Shown here: piece after piece, positions 46,202-56,712 of the stretch
How the letters are laid out: the number at the start of each line of letters is the position of its first letter
Position numbering within the stretch: position 1 is the first letter of the stretch
NCBI GenBank assembly: GCA_014872785.1
Contig: WKFJ01000050.1
Location: 1-60,192, forward strand
Direction of reading: 5' to 3'
Length of the DNA stretch: 60,192 nucleotides
From: Alteromonadaceae bacterium
GTDB taxonomy: Bacteria > Pseudomonadota > Gammaproteobacteria > Enterobacterales > Alteromonadaceae
The notes under the pieces: model-generated
Database searches by the model: none
Seen by the model: only the letters and a program-made list of their open reading frames with translations
What the model was told of the DNA's origin: nothing
Translations under genes and position numbers: made by a program

Positions 46202-47479
46202 GTGAGTAAAACGATTCAAGCCATCAGAGGAATGAACGATTGTTTGCCAGAGCAGACTGCTTTGTGGCAATGGATGGAGCAACAAATTCGCGAAGTTGTT
46301 GCCAGTTATGATTTCGCTGAAATCCGCACCCCTGTGGTTGAATCAACCGATCTGTTCAAACGTTCAATTGGTGAAGTTACTGACATTGTTGAGAAGGAAA
46401 TGTACACCTTCGACGATCGCAATGGTGATAGCTTAACGTTACGTCCTGAAGGTACCGCGAGTGTCGTTCGTGCAGGTAATCAGCACGGCCTTTTATATAA
46501 CCAGCAACAGAAACTTTGGTATATGGGACAAATGTTCCGTCACGAAAGACCACAGAAAGGTCGCTACCGGCAGTTTCACCAATTTGGTGTTGAGGCTTTT
46601 GGTTATGCAACACCTGATATGGATGCTGAAGTTATTGCACTTTCTAGACGCTTGTGGCAACGCTTCGGCATTCAAGAGCACGTAGAACTAGAGATCAACA
46701 GTCTGGGTTCCAATGAAGCCCGAGAAAACTACAAAAAAGCCCTTGTCGTATTTTTATCTGAGCGCAAAGATGCCCTAGATGAAGATTCATTGCGTCGTCT
46801 TGAGTCAAATCCATTACGTGTTCTGGATAGCAAAAACCCTGACGTTCAGGCCGTATTAACGGACGCTCCGGCATTAAGTGATTATCTGGATGAAGAGTCT
46901 AAGCAACATTTTTCACAACTTTGTGAACGTTTAGACAAATTGGGTATCCAATATCGGGTTAACGAACGGTTGGTTCGTGGGCTTGATTATTATAATCGCA
47001 CTGTTTTTGAGTGGGTTACTTCGTCTCTTGGGGCACAAGGCACAGTGTGTGCAGGCGGCAGATACGACGGGTTAGTCGCTCAGTTAGGCGGCAAGGCCTG
47101 CCCTGGCGTTGGCTTTGCAATGGGATTGGAGAGACTGGCCCTTATCTTGCGAGAACAACTCGCCAGTGAACAATATGTTGATACGGTAGATGTCTTTTTT
47201 GCCGGTCTTGGAGACCTAGCTGCTGGTCAAAATGCGGTTCTGGCCGAGACGGTGAGAGATGCATTACCTGCGCTGAAATTACACAACCATTGTGGTGGTG
47301 GTAACTTTAAAAAGCAGATGAAAAAAGCCGATAAACTATCAGCTAAATATGCAGTGATATTAGGCGACAACGAAGTCGCAGAGAAACAAGTGAATATCAA
47401 GAATTTGGCGAATGGAGAGCAGCAGACTCTACCAGAAGCGGAATTAGTTAGTTTTTTACAAGGGGCTTTTAGCAACTAA
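46202..47479 (+). CDS. hisS: Histidyl-tRNA synthetase
   Basis: This 425-residue class II enzyme has the motif-2 region [12 protein letters not shown] and [20 protein letters not shown]. The histidine-binding motifs are [20 protein letters not shown] and [12 protein letters not shown], with motif 3 in [13 protein letters not shown]. The start is GTG 46202 ([19 protein letters not shown]). The C-terminal anticodon-binding domain covers about 325-425. It is followed by yfgM and bamB in the conserved order. Confidence 0.96.
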   Translation: MSKTIQAIRGMNDCLPEQTALWQWMEQQIREVVASYDFAEIRTPVVESTDLFKRSIGEVTDIVEKEMYTFDDRNGDSLTLRPEGTASVVRAGNQHGLLYNQQQKLWYMGQMFRHERPQKGRYRQFHQFGVEAFGYATPDMDAEVIALSRRLWQRFGIQEHVELEINSLGSNEARENYKKALVVFLSERKDALDEDSLRRLESNPLRVLDSKNPDVQAVLTDAPALSDYLDEESKQHFSQLCERLDKLGIQYRVNERLVRGLDYYNRTVFEWVTSSLGAQGTVCAGGRYDGLVAQLGGKACPGVGFAMGLERLALILREQLASEQYVDTVDVFFAGLGDLAAGQNAVLAETVRDALPALKLHNHCGGGNFKKQMKKADKLSAKYAVILGDNEVAEKQVNIKNLANGEQQTLPEAELVSFLQGAFSN

Positions 47480-47521
47480 CTTGTTGTTTATGCCCAATCA
47501 GGAAAAGGTTAGAGGAAACTG

Positions 47522-48160
47522 ATGGAACATCTCAGTACAGAAGAAGAACAAATCGAAGCGATTAAAAAGTTTTGGAAAGAAAACGGAATCGCTATTGTCG
47601 TAGGTGCCGTGTTGGGTTTAGGTGGCCTTTGGGGCTGGAGAGCTTACAACGACCACGTATTAAGTTCACAAGAGATGGCGTCAGATAAATACAATGAAGT
47701 GATGGAAAACATCAGTGGCGAAAATAAAGATTTAACCGCTGCCAGCACTTTTATCAACGAAAATTCAGATACCAGCTACGCCGCGTTAACGAGTCTACAG
47801 TTGGCTAAAGCTGCGGTTGACGCAAAAGACTTCCCAGAAGCTAAAAAACAACTCCAATGGGTTATCGCTAACTCAAAAGAAGAGTCTTTAGTTGCTCTGT
47901 CTTCTATCCGCTTAGCGCGTGTACAAAATGAAGAACAGAATTTTGATGCCGCATTAGCAAGTTTAAATGCGGTAACGCTAGATGCATTTAAAGCACAAGT
48001 GCTGGCAGTTAAAGGTGACATTTTAGTCAACAAAGGAGAGTTGACAGAAGCACAGCAAAGTTATACTGAGGCATTAGCGCTAGAAGAAAACAACAATCTA
48101 CTACAAATGAAGATTGACGATCTAAACGCCAAGGTTAGTGGAACTGCTCAGAATGGCTAA
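47522..48160 (+). CDS. yfgM: YfgM family Sec translocon ancillary protein
   Basis: This 212-residue inner-membrane protein has one N-terminal transmembrane helix (IAIVVGAVLGLGGLWGW near residues 23-40). A periplasmic tetratricopeptide-like domain follows, with FPEAKKQLQWVIANSKEESL and LNAVTLDAFKAQVLAVKGDI. In E. coli YfgM works with PpiD at SecYEG and links to stress control. Its end overlaps bamB, so the two are translationally coupled. Confidence 0.92.
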   Translation: MEHLSTEEEQIEAIKKFWKENGIAIVVGAVLGLGGLWGWRAYNDHVLSSQEMASDKYNEVMENISGENKDLTAASTFINENSDTSYAALTSLQLAKAAVDAKDFPEAKKQLQWVIANSKEESLVALSSIRLARVQNEEQNFDAALASLNAVTLDAFKAQVLAVKGDILVNKGELTEAQQSYTEALALEENNNLLQMKIDDLNAKVSGTAQNG

Positions 48161-49430
48161 ATTCCTAAACTACGCAAAACAGCTTGCAAAGCAAAGCCGC
48201 GTTATTGTTTTAGGCGCAACGTTGACGCTAGGCGGCTGCTCGACGTTGCCAGACTGGATGAATCCGGTGACGTGGTTTGAAGACGAAGAAGAGTTAGAAA
48301 TTAAACGCCTTGACCCAATAGATGCAAAGTTTACACCTACACTTCGTTGGGATGAAAACATTGGCTCTGGCGTTAAATACTACTTTTCGCGATTGCAACC
48401 AGCGGTTGCTTACGGAAAAGTATTTGCCGCCAGCCGTCAAGGTGAAGTGGCAGCATTTGACAAAGACACGGGTAAAGAGCTTTGGAAGTTCAATCTCGCT
48501 GAGTTTCGTGACGAAGGTGTTTTTAAAAGTGTAAGTCAACTTTGGTCTGACGGTATTTCTGCGAAAATTTCCGGGGGTATCGTTGCCTCCTATCAAAGCA
48601 TATTCTTCGGTACTGAGAATGGCGTTGTTTTCGCGGTAGATGCCGAAACAGGCGAAATCAAGTGGCAAGCTGATGTTCGTGGTGAAGTGCTGGCAAAACC
48701 TGCTGTCGACGAAGGACTGGTGCTAGTCAATACAGGCTCTGGGTTTATGCATGCGTTAGATGCTGACACTGGTGAAGAACAATGGGCTTATGAGTCTGAA
48801 GTGCCAGCGTTGAGTCTGCGTGGTATTGCTGCTCCTACAATTTCTAACGGTGGTGCCATCGTCGGGACAGCCAGCGGTAAGATTGTTGTTAATATTATCG
48901 ACTCCGGTCAAAACCTTTGGGAACAAACTATTGCGGCAGCAGCTGGTACTACGGAACTAGAGCGTATTGTGGACATTGACAGTCAAACCATTGTGTTCGG
49001 TGGCATTGTCTACGCAGTGTCTTTTAACGGCACGCTCGCAGCGTTAGAGTTGCGCACGGGCAGAACCATTTGGAAGCGTGAGTATAAGGCCTACCGTCGT
49101 ATGTCGCTTGATGGCAACACGCTGTTCGTTGTAGATGAGCAAAGCCAAGTCTACGCTCTTGATAGAAGAAATGGTGTTGAATTGTGGTCGCAAGCAGGAC
49201 TTAGGGGACGCAGTTTGACGGGAGCTACTCCGGTAAAAGACTACGTAGTCGTTGGCGATAAATTTGGTTATCTACACTGGCTTGAGCAAGAGTCTGGTGA
49301 AATAGTTGCGCGTTACTCGGTTGGCTCCAATGATGAAGATGATGCTATTTTCTCAGCTCCGGTGGCGGATAACGATATCTTGTATTCCACAACTAGGGAT
49401 GGTCAAATTGTCTCAATTGAGACGCCGTAA
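48153..49430 (+). CDS. bamB: Outer-membrane protein assembly factor BamB
   Basis: The start ATG 48153 overlaps the yfgM stop by 8 bases; the frame opens at 48138. The 425-residue lipoprotein has a lipobox in LTLGGCSTLP. An eight-bladed beta-propeller of PQQ-like repeats is visible as DKDTGKELWKFNL, DAETGEIKWQADVRGE, DADTGEEQWAYESEV and LRTGRTIWKREYKA. It assists BamA in folding outer-membrane barrels. It is followed by a terminator and der. Confidence 0.95.
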   Translation: MAKFLNYAKQLAKQSRVIVLGATLTLGGCSTLPDWMNPVTWFEDEEELEIKRLDPIDAKFTPTLRWDENIGSGVKYYFSRLQPAVAYGKVFAASRQGEVAAFDKDTGKELWKFNLAEFRDEGVFKSVSQLWSDGISAKISGGIVASYQSIFFGTENGVVFAVDAETGEIKWQADVRGEVLAKPAVDEGLVLVNTGSGFMHALDADTGEEQWAYESEVPALSLRGIAAPTISNGGAIVGTASGKIVVNIIDSGQNLWEQTIAAAAGTTELERIVDIDSQTIVFGGIVYAVSFNGTLAALELRTGRTIWKREYKAYRRMSLDGNTLFVVDEQSQVYALDRRNGVELWSQAGLRGRSLTGATPVKDYVVVGDKFGYLHWLEQESGEIVARYSVGSNDEDDAIFSAPVADNDILYSTTRDGQIVSIETP

Positions 49431-49449
49431 ATTTCAGTAATTATGATAG

Positions 49450-49478
49450 AACGGCTCAACTTGTATTGAGCCGTTTTT
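49450..49478 (+). terminator. Terminator after bamB
   Basis: A perfect 10-base stem (AACGGCTCAA / TTGAGCCGTT) with a 6-base loop is followed by TTT, between bamB and der. Confidence 0.85.
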
Positions 49479-49494
49479 GTTTCAGGAAAAAAAT

Positions 49495-50937
49495 ATGTTA
49501 CCTGTAATTGCCCTAGTGGGCAGACCTAATGTTGGTAAATCAACATTATTCAACCGTCTAACTCGTACCAGAGATGCGCTAGTCGCCGATTACCCTGGAC
49601 TTACCAGAGACCGTAAATACGGTCAGGCTAAATATCAGGGGTGGCAGTTCATCTTGGTAGATACTGGCGGTATAAGTGGTGATGAACAGGGCATAGATAC
49701 CGCAATGGCAGAGCAGTCATTACTGGCGATAGATGAAGCCGATGTGGTGTTTTTTTTGGTAGATGCCAGAGCCGGTTTAACTGCCGCTGATGAGGCAATT
49801 GCGCAACATCTTCGAGTGCAAAACAAAGCGACCTTCCTAGTAGCCAATAAAATTGACGGTATTGATGGAGATAGCTCGTCAGCGGAGTTTTACTCGTTGG
49901 GTATGCCACAAGTGCATCAGATAGCTGCTTCTCATGGGCGTGGTGTAAACCAGCTGTTGGAACATGCGCTAATGCCTCTGACTGAGCAGTTTGACGATAT
50001 GAAGATTGTTGAACACGAAGCTGAAAATGAAGAAAAATCTGCCGAAGAGCAACTCGAAGAACTGCAATCACAACCAGTTAAACTCGCTATTGTTGGTAAA
50101 CCAAATGTTGGTAAGTCAACACTCACCAACCGAATACTAGGCGAAGAGCGTGTGGTCGTCTACGATATGCCTGGTACGACACGTGACAGTATTTATATTC
50201 CGATGGAACGTGAAGGCAAAGAATATGTGTTGATTGACACCGCCGGCGTGCGCAAAAAAGGTAAAATTTCTGACGCTGTAGAAAAGTTCTCTGTTATTAA
50301 AACACTACAAGCGATTGAAGAAGCAAATGTAGTGCTTTTGGTCATCGATGCTCGCGAGGGGATATCTGATCAAGATTTAAGCTTACTTGGCTTTGTGCTG
50401 AATGCGGGCAGAGCATTGGTGTTGGCTATAAATAAATGGGACGGCTTGGACATAAAAGTAAAAGACGATATCAAGCGTGAATTGGATTTCCGATTAGGCT
50501 TTATCGATTTCGCTCGTTTGCATTTTATTTCCGCATTGCATGGTACCGGTGTCGGTCACCTATATGATTCAGTGCAAGAGGCTTATGCATCTGCAACGAA
50601 ACGCGTAAATACATCGATGTTGACCCGCATCATGGAAATGGCACAAGATGACCATCAACCACCTTTGATCAGAGGTCGCCGGGTTAAAATGAAATATGCG
50701 CACGCCGGTGGTTATAATCCCCCGAGGATCGTTATTCATGGTAATCAGGTGAAAGACTTACCAGATTCATACAAACGCTATTTGATGAATTATTTCCGAA
50801 AATCTCTGAAGGTAATGGGGACACCTATTAGTATTGAGTTCAGAGAAGGGGCAAACCCCTATGAAGGCAAGAAAAACCAACTGACGCAATCGCAGCTTCG
50901 AAAGCGTAAACGTTTAATGAAGCACCACAAGAAATAA
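49495..50937 (+). CDS. der: Ribosome biogenesis GTPase Der (EngA)
   Basis: The start was set at ATG 49495 with AGGA upstream; the frame starts at 49477. The 480-residue protein has two tandem GTPase domains. The first P-loop is [12 protein letters not shown] near residue 8 with [11 protein letters not shown], and the second is [12 protein letters not shown] near 200 with [14 protein letters not shown]-terminal KH-like domain carries [12 protein letters not shown]. An acidic linker (about 165-190) separates the domains. It is required for 50S subunit maturation. Confidence 0.96.
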   Translation: MLPVIALVGRPNVGKSTLFNRLTRTRDALVADYPGLTRDRKYGQAKYQGWQFILVDTGGISGDEQGIDTAMAEQSLLAIDEADVVFFLVDARAGLTAADEAIAQHLRVQNKATFLVANKIDGIDGDSSSAEFYSLGMPQVHQIAASHGRGVNQLLEHALMPLTEQFDDMKIVEHEAENEEKSAEEQLEELQSQPVKLAIVGKPNVGKSTLTNRILGEERVVVYDMPGTTRDSIYIPMEREGKEYVLIDTAGVRKKGKISDAVEKFSVIKTLQAIEEANVVLLVIDAREGISDQDLSLLGFVLNAGRALVLAINKWDGLDIKVKDDIKRELDFRLGFIDFARLHFISALHGTGVGHLYDSVQEAYASATKRVNTSMLTRIMEMAQDDHQPPLIRGRRVKMKYAHAGGYNPPRIVIHGNQVKDLPDSYKRYLMNYFRKSLKVMGTPISIEFREGANPYEGKKNQLTQSQLRKRKRLMKHHKK

Positions 50938-50940
50938 TAT

Positions 50941-50964
50941 TAGCCCGCATTAGCGGGCTTTTTT
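50941..50964 (+). terminator. Terminator after der
   Basis: The stem AGCCCGC / GCGGGCT with loop ATTA is followed by six T, starting a few bases after the der stop. Confidence 0.88.
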
Positions 50965-51022
50965 ATGGGCTGGTCCCGCAATTTTATAGTCAGTCTGAAA
51001 GCAATTAATTGAAAAGCAGGTC

Positions 51023-51922
51023 ATGCGTTTGGATATGAAAGAAAACACTGTTCAGTCCCTCAGAATTATTTCGCTTACGTTTCTTGCTTTGATAGCCTTT
51101 GCGGCTAACTCTGTGTTTTGTCGACTGGCGATGGCATCGAGCGAGCCAATGGATGCGTTTAGCTTTACCGCGGTGAGGCTGGCTAGTGGTGCGTTTTTCT
51201 TGGCGTGTTTGGTTTTTGTTAGAGATAAGTCCTTTTCATTGAGTAACTTCTCTCTCGAGCGTCACTCAGTTTTGCCTGCTGTATCCTTATTTATTTATGC
51301 ACTTAGTTTTTCATTCGCCTACCTGTCGCTTTCTACAGCTGCTGGCGCTTTGATATTATTCGCAGTAGTACAATTTACGTTGGTCATCGCGACGTTATTG
51401 AAACATAAGGCGCTGTTGCTCAACGAGTGGGGCGGTTTTGTTGTAGCGCTTTTAGGCTTTTTCTACTTGCTATTACCGGATGTAGACGCCCCAAATGTAT
51501 TTGGAAGCGTGTTAATGACTATATCTGGGGTTGCTTGGGGTATCTATACCTTGGCGGGAAGAACCAGCAAAGACCCAATTGTTGACACATCGAATAACTT
51601 TTTAATTGCGCTACCGTTACTCGTTATTTTTTACATGGTGCCGAGCAGTGAATTGGATTTGTACAATCCCAACGTAATGTATGCAGCTCTGTCAGGCATA
51701 TTGGCTTCCGGCGCGGGTTATGCAATCTGGTATTCAGTTGTTCCTCTAATAACTAAAATACAAGCTTCAGTCGCTCAGTTGTTAGTACCCATTTTCGCGG
51801 CGCTAGGCGGTTTTTGGTTTTTACATGAACCACTGAACAACCGACTGCTTGTCGCAGCTATTTTGATTATCAGCGGCATCATGTTGACGTTGTTCAAACG
51901 AGTAAGTACGAGAGCCAGTTAG
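51023..51922 (+). CDS. EamA/DMT-family membrane transporter
   Basis: This 299-residue inner-membrane protein has ten predicted helices in two EamA repeats. The first repeat includes FAANSVFCRLAMASSEPMDA, FTAVRLASGAFFLACLVFV and YALSFSFAYLSLSTAAGALI. The second includes VLMTISGVAWGIYTLAGR and AQLLVPIFAALGGFWFLHEP. It is a drug/metabolite transporter superfamily member of unknown substrate, in a position not obviously conserved. It converges with xseA. Confidence 0.85.
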   Translation: MRLDMKENTVQSLRIISLTFLALIAFAANSVFCRLAMASSEPMDAFSFTAVRLASGAFFLACLVFVRDKSFSLSNFSLERHSVLPAVSLFIYALSFSFAYLSLSTAAGALILFAVVQFTLVIATLLKHKALLLNEWGGFVVALLGFFYLLLPDVDAPNVFGSVLMTISGVAWGIYTLAGRTSKDPIVDTSNNFLIALPLLVIFYMVPSSELDLYNPNVMYAALSGILASGAGYAIWYSVVPLITKIQASVAQLLVPIFAALGGFWFLHEPLNNRLLVAAILIISGIMLTLFKRVSTRAS

Positions 51923-51952
51923 AGAACTCTGCTAATTGCTGCAAAGCTTTCT

Positions 51953-53284
51953 TCAAAGTACCTTAGATTCGAACTCACCGTCGTGTAATCTCGTTTTGAC
52001 AATGTCACCTGAGCTTACTGCTGCTTTACTAGTAAGTACTTGGCCATTTTTAAACGAAATACTATAGCCACGGCTTAATGTAGAGAGTGGACTTAGCGCA
52101 TTTAGCATTTCACAGGTATTGGCGAACTTGGTTTGCTTGTCTTGTAGGACGGATTGGAGCTTCCTTTTCAATCTTTGCTCTAATCCAGACAATATATAAT
52201 CGTAACGTTCAATTCTCTTGTTCGGAGAATGGCTGTGTAATCGGTTCTCTTGGAATACCATACGTGTCATTTTATTTTTCAAGAGCGTATTCATTGCGGT
52301 GTTTAAACGCATTGAAAGCTGATCAATGTGTTGCGATTTTTGATTTATTTGCTGACTAGGGTGTACCGATTTTAAACGATATACAGTATTACTTAGCTTC
52401 GTCGATTGTATGGTAATTTGTTGTTGCCAGTTAGATAATAAACGCTTTTTTAGATGAAGTATTTGTTGTTGTAATTCCAGTAGGTCATAACTCACTATCT
52501 CTGCGGCAGCAGAAGGTGTTGGTGATCTAAGATCGGCTACAAAGTCAGCAATAGTAAAATCAATTTCATGGCCTACAGCGCTGATAAGTGGAATAGGGCA
52601 ACTAAAAATAGTGCGAGCTAATTGTTCATCGTTAAAGCACCATAAATCTTCCATTGAGCCACCACCACGGGTGAGCAGGATTACGTCCACTTCATTGCGC
52701 TGAGTGGCTTTGGTAAGCGCCTCTACTAATTGTTGTGCTGCAGTGTCACCTTGAACTTGACTCGGATAGACAATAATTTCGATACCTGGTGAGCGTCGAG
52801 CGAGTACCGAAAGCACATCTTGTAAGGCTGCTCCTGTCGCAGAAGTCACTATGCCTAGCTTTCTCGGGTTCTTAGGAATGGGTAGTTTGTGTTCCTGCGC
52901 AAATAAACCCTCTTGTGCTAATTTGTATTTCAGTTCGTCAAACTGTTGCTTCAATAAGCCAGCACCAGCTGGCTCCATATGTTCTGCAATGAGCTGGTAA
53001 TCGCCACGTGCTTCGTAAAGGCTAACAGCACCACGAATGAGCACGTTGTCGCCTGCTTTAGGGCGCATGCGTAGACGTTGGTTAGCATTTCGAAACATCG
53101 CTGCTTTGATTTGAGCATTGCTGTCTTTTAACGTGAAATACCAATGCCCTGAACTTGCTGCCACAAAGTTGGATATTTCCGCGTTCAACCATATTTCGCC
53201 AATTTCTGAGGATAAAATATGTTTCGCAAATCGATTTAATCGCGAAACTGTAAATATATTGCTTCTTTTTTCTGACAGAGACAT
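51953..53284 (-). CDS. xseA: Exodeoxyribonuclease VII large subunit
   Basis: This 443-residue subunit forms, with XseB, the bidirectional single-strand nuclease Exo VII. The N-terminal OB-fold domain (NIFTVSRLNRFAKHILSSEI, WLNAEISNFVAASSGHWYFT) is followed by the catalytic domain. Signature segments there are LGIVTSATGAALQDVLSVLA, ILLTRGGGSMEDLWCFNDEQ and SAVGHEIDFTIADFVADLRS. A long coiled coil leads to GYSISFKNGQVLT near the end. The divergent arrangement with guaB is conserved. Confidence 0.95.
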   Translation of the reverse strand: MSLSEKRSNIFTVSRLNRFAKHILSSEIGEIWLNAEISNFVAASSGHWYFTLKDSNAQIKAAMFRNANQRLRMRPKAGDNVLIRGAVSLYEARGDYQLIAEHMEPAGAGLLKQQFDELKYKLAQEGLFAQEHKLPIPKNPRKLGIVTSATGAALQDVLSVLARRSPGIEIIVYPSQVQGDTAAQQLVEALTKATQRNEVDVILLTRGGGSMEDLWCFNDEQLARTIFSCPIPLISAVGHEIDFTIADFVADLRSPTPSAAAEIVSYDLLELQQQILHLKKRLLSNWQQQITIQSTKLSNTVYRLKSVHPSQQINQKSQHIDQLSMRLNTAMNTLLKNKMTRMVFQENRLHSHSPNKRIERYDYILSGLEQRLKRKLQSVLQDKQTKFANTCEMLNALSPLSTLSRGYSISFKNGQVLTSKAAVSSGDIVKTRLHDGEFESKVL

Positions 53285-53316
53285 AAAAAAACTTATTATT
53301 GAGCCTTGCTTTTAAG

Positions 53317-53345
53317 TTTACCTGAATAATTAAAACCGCTACAAT
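53317..53345 (+). promoter_or_regulatory. Promoter of guaBA
   Basis: TTTACC (53317-53322) is followed after 17 bases by TACAAT (53340-53345). The leader to ATG 53381 is about 30 bases. I see no PurR-type operator. Confidence 0.6.
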
Positions 53346-53380
53346 TGCGCCGCAACTAAAACCTCAATAATGGTAGTAAT

Positions 53381-54850
53381 ATGTTGCGCTTAGCTAAAGA
53401 AGCTTTAACCTTCGATGACGTACTTCTTGTCCCCGGGCATTCTTCCGTACTGCCCCATACTGCAAGCTTAAAAACACGCTTAACCAGCAGTATAGAATTA
53501 AATATTCCTATGCTTTCAGCTTCAATGGATACAGTAACTGAAGCTAACCTAGCCATTGCGCTCGCCCAGGAAGGGGGAATCGGCTTTATTCATAAAAACA
53601 TGACCTCTGAAGATCAAGCGGATCATGTACGCCAAGTGAAAAAATACGAAAGTGGTGTGGTATCAGATCCAATTACAATCGATCCTGCCGCCACGATTGC
53701 TGATGTAAACGAGATGACTCAACGTTTTGGTTTTTCGGGTTTTCCAGTTGTCGACAAAGACAATAACCTAGTAGGTATTGTTACCGGCCGTGATATTCGA
53801 TTCGAGAACAACCTTCAGCAACCAGTTACCAATGTGATGACGCCTAAGGAGCGTTTGGTCACGGGGAAAGAAGGCGCCGAAGCTGATGTAGTACTGGACT
53901 TAATGCACGAACATCGCATTGAAAAAATTCTCGTCGTTGATGACGCTTTCAAACTAGCTGGAATGATTACCGTTAAGGATTTTAAAAAGGCTGAAAGTAA
54001 ACCCAATGCCTGTAAAGACAGTTTAGGTCGCCTACGTGTCGGTGCCGCTGTTGGCGTTGGTCAAGGCACTGACGAACGCATTGAAATGTTGGTCGAAGCT
54101 GGCGTTGATGTTTTACTTATCGACACTTCACATGGACATTCCGAAGGGGTAATTGGCAGCGTTAAACGCGTTCGTGCCGCGTATCCTGATTTACAAATTA
54201 TCGCGGGTAACGTAGCAACTGGCGAAGGAGCTCTCGCGCTTGCAGAAGCTGGCGCCAATGCTGTGAAAGTGGGAATTGGTCCGGGTTCAATTTGTACAAC
54301 GCGAATTGTCACCGGTTGTGGTGTACCCCAGATAACGGCAGTGTCTGATGCAGCTGAGGCGCTTAAGGATAAAGGTATTCCAGTTATCGCCGATGGTGGG
54401 ATTCGTTATTCAGGTGATATTGCCAAAGCATTAGTAGCTGGTGCCAGCTGCGTGATGGTGGGTAGTATGCTTGCTGGTACTGAAGAAGCGCCTGGTGAAG
54501 TTGAACTATACCAAGGTCGCTATTACAAATCTTATCGCGGCATGGGCTCTCTAGGTGCGATGAATCAAAAGAATGGTTCTTCAGATCGCTATTTCCAAAA
54601 ATCGGATAACGCTGAAAAATTAGTGCCGGAAGGTATAGAAGGTCGTGTCGCTTACAAAGGGCCGATTGCTAATATAGTGCATCAACAGATGGGGGGCTTG
54701 CGCTCTGCGATGGGCTTAACAGGTTGTGCCACTATTGACGAACTGCGCACTAAACCTGTGTTTGTAAGGGTATCATCTGCAGGTATGGGTGAGTCTCACG
54801 TGCACGATGTTACTATCACCAAAGAAGCACCAAACTATCGTTTGGGCTAA
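53381..54850 (+). CDS. guaB: Inosine-5'-monophosphate dehydrogenase
   Basis: This 489-residue enzyme oxidises IMP to XMP, the first committed step of GMP synthesis. A TIM barrel is interrupted by two CBS domains (about 95-205: [20 protein letters not shown] and [20 protein letters not shown]). The catalytic loop [20 protein letters not shown] contains the active Cys near residue 305. [20 protein letters not shown] and the flap [12 protein letters not shown] are present. guaA follows after a terminator-like hairpin. Confidence 0.97.
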   Translation: MLRLAKEALTFDDVLLVPGHSSVLPHTASLKTRLTSSIELNIPMLSASMDTVTEANLAIALAQEGGIGFIHKNMTSEDQADHVRQVKKYESGVVSDPITIDPAATIADVNEMTQRFGFSGFPVVDKDNNLVGIVTGRDIRFENNLQQPVTNVMTPKERLVTGKEGAEADVVLDLMHEHRIEKILVVDDAFKLAGMITVKDFKKAESKPNACKDSLGRLRVGAAVGVGQGTDERIEMLVEAGVDVLLIDTSHGHSEGVIGSVKRVRAAYPDLQIIAGNVATGEGALALAEAGANAVKVGIGPGSICTTRIVTGCGVPQITAVSDAAEALKDKGIPVIADGGIRYSGDIAKALVAGASCVMVGSMLAGTEEAPGEVELYQGRYYKSYRGMGSLGAMNQKNGSSDRYFQKSDNAEKLVPEGIEGRVAYKGPIANIVHQQMGGLRSAMGLTGCATIDELRTKPVFVRVSSAGMGESHVHDVTITKEAPNYRLG

Positions 54851-54863
54851 ACACCGATATATG

Positions 54864-54894
54864 AAAAAGAGTGCTATGGTTAGCACTCTTTTTT
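54864..54894 (+). terminator. Terminator between guaB and guaA
   Basis: A perfect 13-base stem with loop TGGT carries a T run. Termination here would reduce guaA expression relative to guaB, unless readthrough occurs or guaA has its own promoter. Confidence 0.85.
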
Positions 54895-54966
54895 ATTTTT
54901 AGGCGATCTTGAGTCGCTATTTTACTTCTAAACTGGCTTAACGCCTTTTGCTATTTGGACGAGACA

Positions 54967-56544
54967 ATGACCACAAATATTCATCAACACAAAATTCTTA
55001 TTTTGGATTTTGGTTCTCAATACACTCAACTTATCGCACGTCGAGTACGTGAAATAGGTGTTTATTGTGAACTTTGGGCATGGGATGTTACCGAAGAGCA
55101 AATTAAAGAATTTAACCCGCAAGGCATTATTTTATCTGGTGGTCCAGAGTCGGTCACAGAAGCGGGTTCACCGAGAGCACCTGAATGGGTGTATCAAGCT
55201 GGTTTGCCGGTATTGGGTATTTGCTATGGCATGCAAACGATGGCCGAACAGCTCGGTGGTAAAGTTAACGGTAGTGATGAGCGCGAATTTGGTTATGCTC
55301 AGGTAGAGAAAGTTGCAGGTTCAGCGTTATTAGACAACATCGAAGATCATTTAAGTGAAAACGGAAATGGATTACTAGACGTATGGATGAGCCACGGCGA
55401 TAAAGTGGTGGCCATGCCTGAAGGGTTTGAATTGGTTGCTCAAACGCCGACGTGTCCTATCGCGGCAATGGCAAACCATGACAAGCGTTTTTATGGCGTG
55501 CAGTTTCACCCTGAAGTAACTCATACCAAACAGGGGATGCGTGTACTTACTCACTTTGTGAAAGACATCTGTGCTTGTGAAGCGCTGTGGACGTCGGCCT
55601 CTATCATTGAAGATGCTGTTGCCCGTATTAAAGAACAAGTTGGTGATGATGAAGTTATTTTAGGCTTGTCGGGCGGCGTGGATTCATCGGTCACGGCGAT
55701 GCTTCTGCACCGAGCTATTGGCAAACAGCTCACTTGTGTTTTTGTTGACAACGGCTTACTTCGTTTAAATGAAGGTCAACAAGTTATGGACATGTTTGGT
55801 GACCACTTTGGTCTAAACATCATTAAAGTCGAAGCCGAAGAAAGATTCTTAAATGCACTAAAAGGTGAATGCGACCCAGAAGCGAAGCGTAAAATCATTG
55901 GTCGTGTATTTGTCGAAGTTTTCGATGAAGAGGCTGGCAAACGTGAAAATGCTAAATGGTTAGCACAGGGTACAATTTATCCTGACGTGATCGAATCAGC
56001 AGGCTCTAAAACCGGCAAGGCACATGTCATCAAGTCACACCACAACGTTGGTGGTCTGCCAGAAGATATGGAACTAGGTTTGGTTGAACCACTGCGTGAA
56101 TTATTTAAAGACGAAGTCCGCAAAATTGGTCTTGAGCTAGGTATTCCATACGACATGCTATATCGTCACCCATTCCCAGGTCCCGGATTAGGTGTTCGCG
56201 TGTTGGGTGAAATCAAAAAAGAATACTGCGATTTACTAAGACGGGCAGATGCCATCTTTATCGAAGAATTGCACAATGATGATTTATATCAGAAAGTCAG
56301 TCAGGCGTTTACTGTATTCCTGCCGGTTCGCTCTGTTGGCGTAATGGGCGATGCCAGAAAGTATGATTGGGTAGTGAGTCTGCGCGCCGTTGAAACAATC
56401 GACTTTATGACAGCTCACTGGGCGCACTTGCCATATGACTTCCTTGGTCGCGTATCTAACCGAATCATCAACGAAATCGACGGTATCTCCAGAGTGGTTT
56501 ACGACATTTCGGGTAAGCCACCTGCGACAATCGAGTGGGAATAA
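54967..56544 (+). CDS. guaA: GMP synthase (glutamine-hydrolysing)
   Basis: The start was set at ATG 54967 ([20 protein letters not shown]); the open frame begins at 54955. The 525-residue enzyme converts XMP to GMP. The N-terminal glutamine amidotransferase has [15 protein letters not shown] (catalytic Cys) and [10 protein letters not shown] (catalytic His). The ATP pyrophosphatase has [20 protein letters not shown] (P-loop). The C-terminal dimerisation domain ends [10 protein letters not shown]. Confidence 0.97.
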   Translation: MTTNIHQHKILILDFGSQYTQLIARRVREIGVYCELWAWDVTEEQIKEFNPQGIILSGGPESVTEAGSPRAPEWVYQAGLPVLGICYGMQTMAEQLGGKVNGSDEREFGYAQVEKVAGSALLDNIEDHLSENGNGLLDVWMSHGDKVVAMPEGFELVAQTPTCPIAAMANHDKRFYGVQFHPEVTHTKQGMRVLTHFVKDICACEALWTSASIIEDAVARIKEQVGDDEVILGLSGGVDSSVTAMLLHRAIGKQLTCVFVDNGLLRLNEGQQVMDMFGDHFGLNIIKVEAEERFLNALKGECDPEAKRKIIGRVFVEVFDEEAGKRENAKWLAQGTIYPDVIESAGSKTGKAHVIKSHHNVGGLPEDMELGLVEPLRELFKDEVRKIGLELGIPYDMLYRHPFPGPGLGVRVLGEIKKEYCDLLRRADAIFIEELHNDDLYQKVSQAFTVFLPVRSVGVMGDARKYDWVVSLRAVETIDFMTAHWAHLPYDFLGRVSNRIINEIDGISRVVYDISGKPPATIEWE

Positions 56545-56577
56545 AAACCTGGATAAATTCCATAAATTGGGTTAATC

Positions 56578-56617
56578 GGAGTAACTACGTTAAACATTGT
56601 CGTTGCTCCTCTTTTTT
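56578..56617 (+). terminator. Terminator after guaA
   Basis: An 8-base stem GGAGTAAC / GTTGCTCC (one G-T pair) with a 16-base loop is followed by TCTTTTTT. Confidence 0.7.
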
Positions 56618-56712
56618 AACGTGCACTAAATAACCGCATGTTTTAGAAAGCAGTAAAGCCACAAAAAACATGTCTACTAACCTATCAAATGACGAAATAA
56701 AGGATACTTAAC

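Noticed and set aside
53285..53380. PurR operator before guaB
   Set aside because: The typical ACGCAAACGTTTGCGT-like palindrome is not present.
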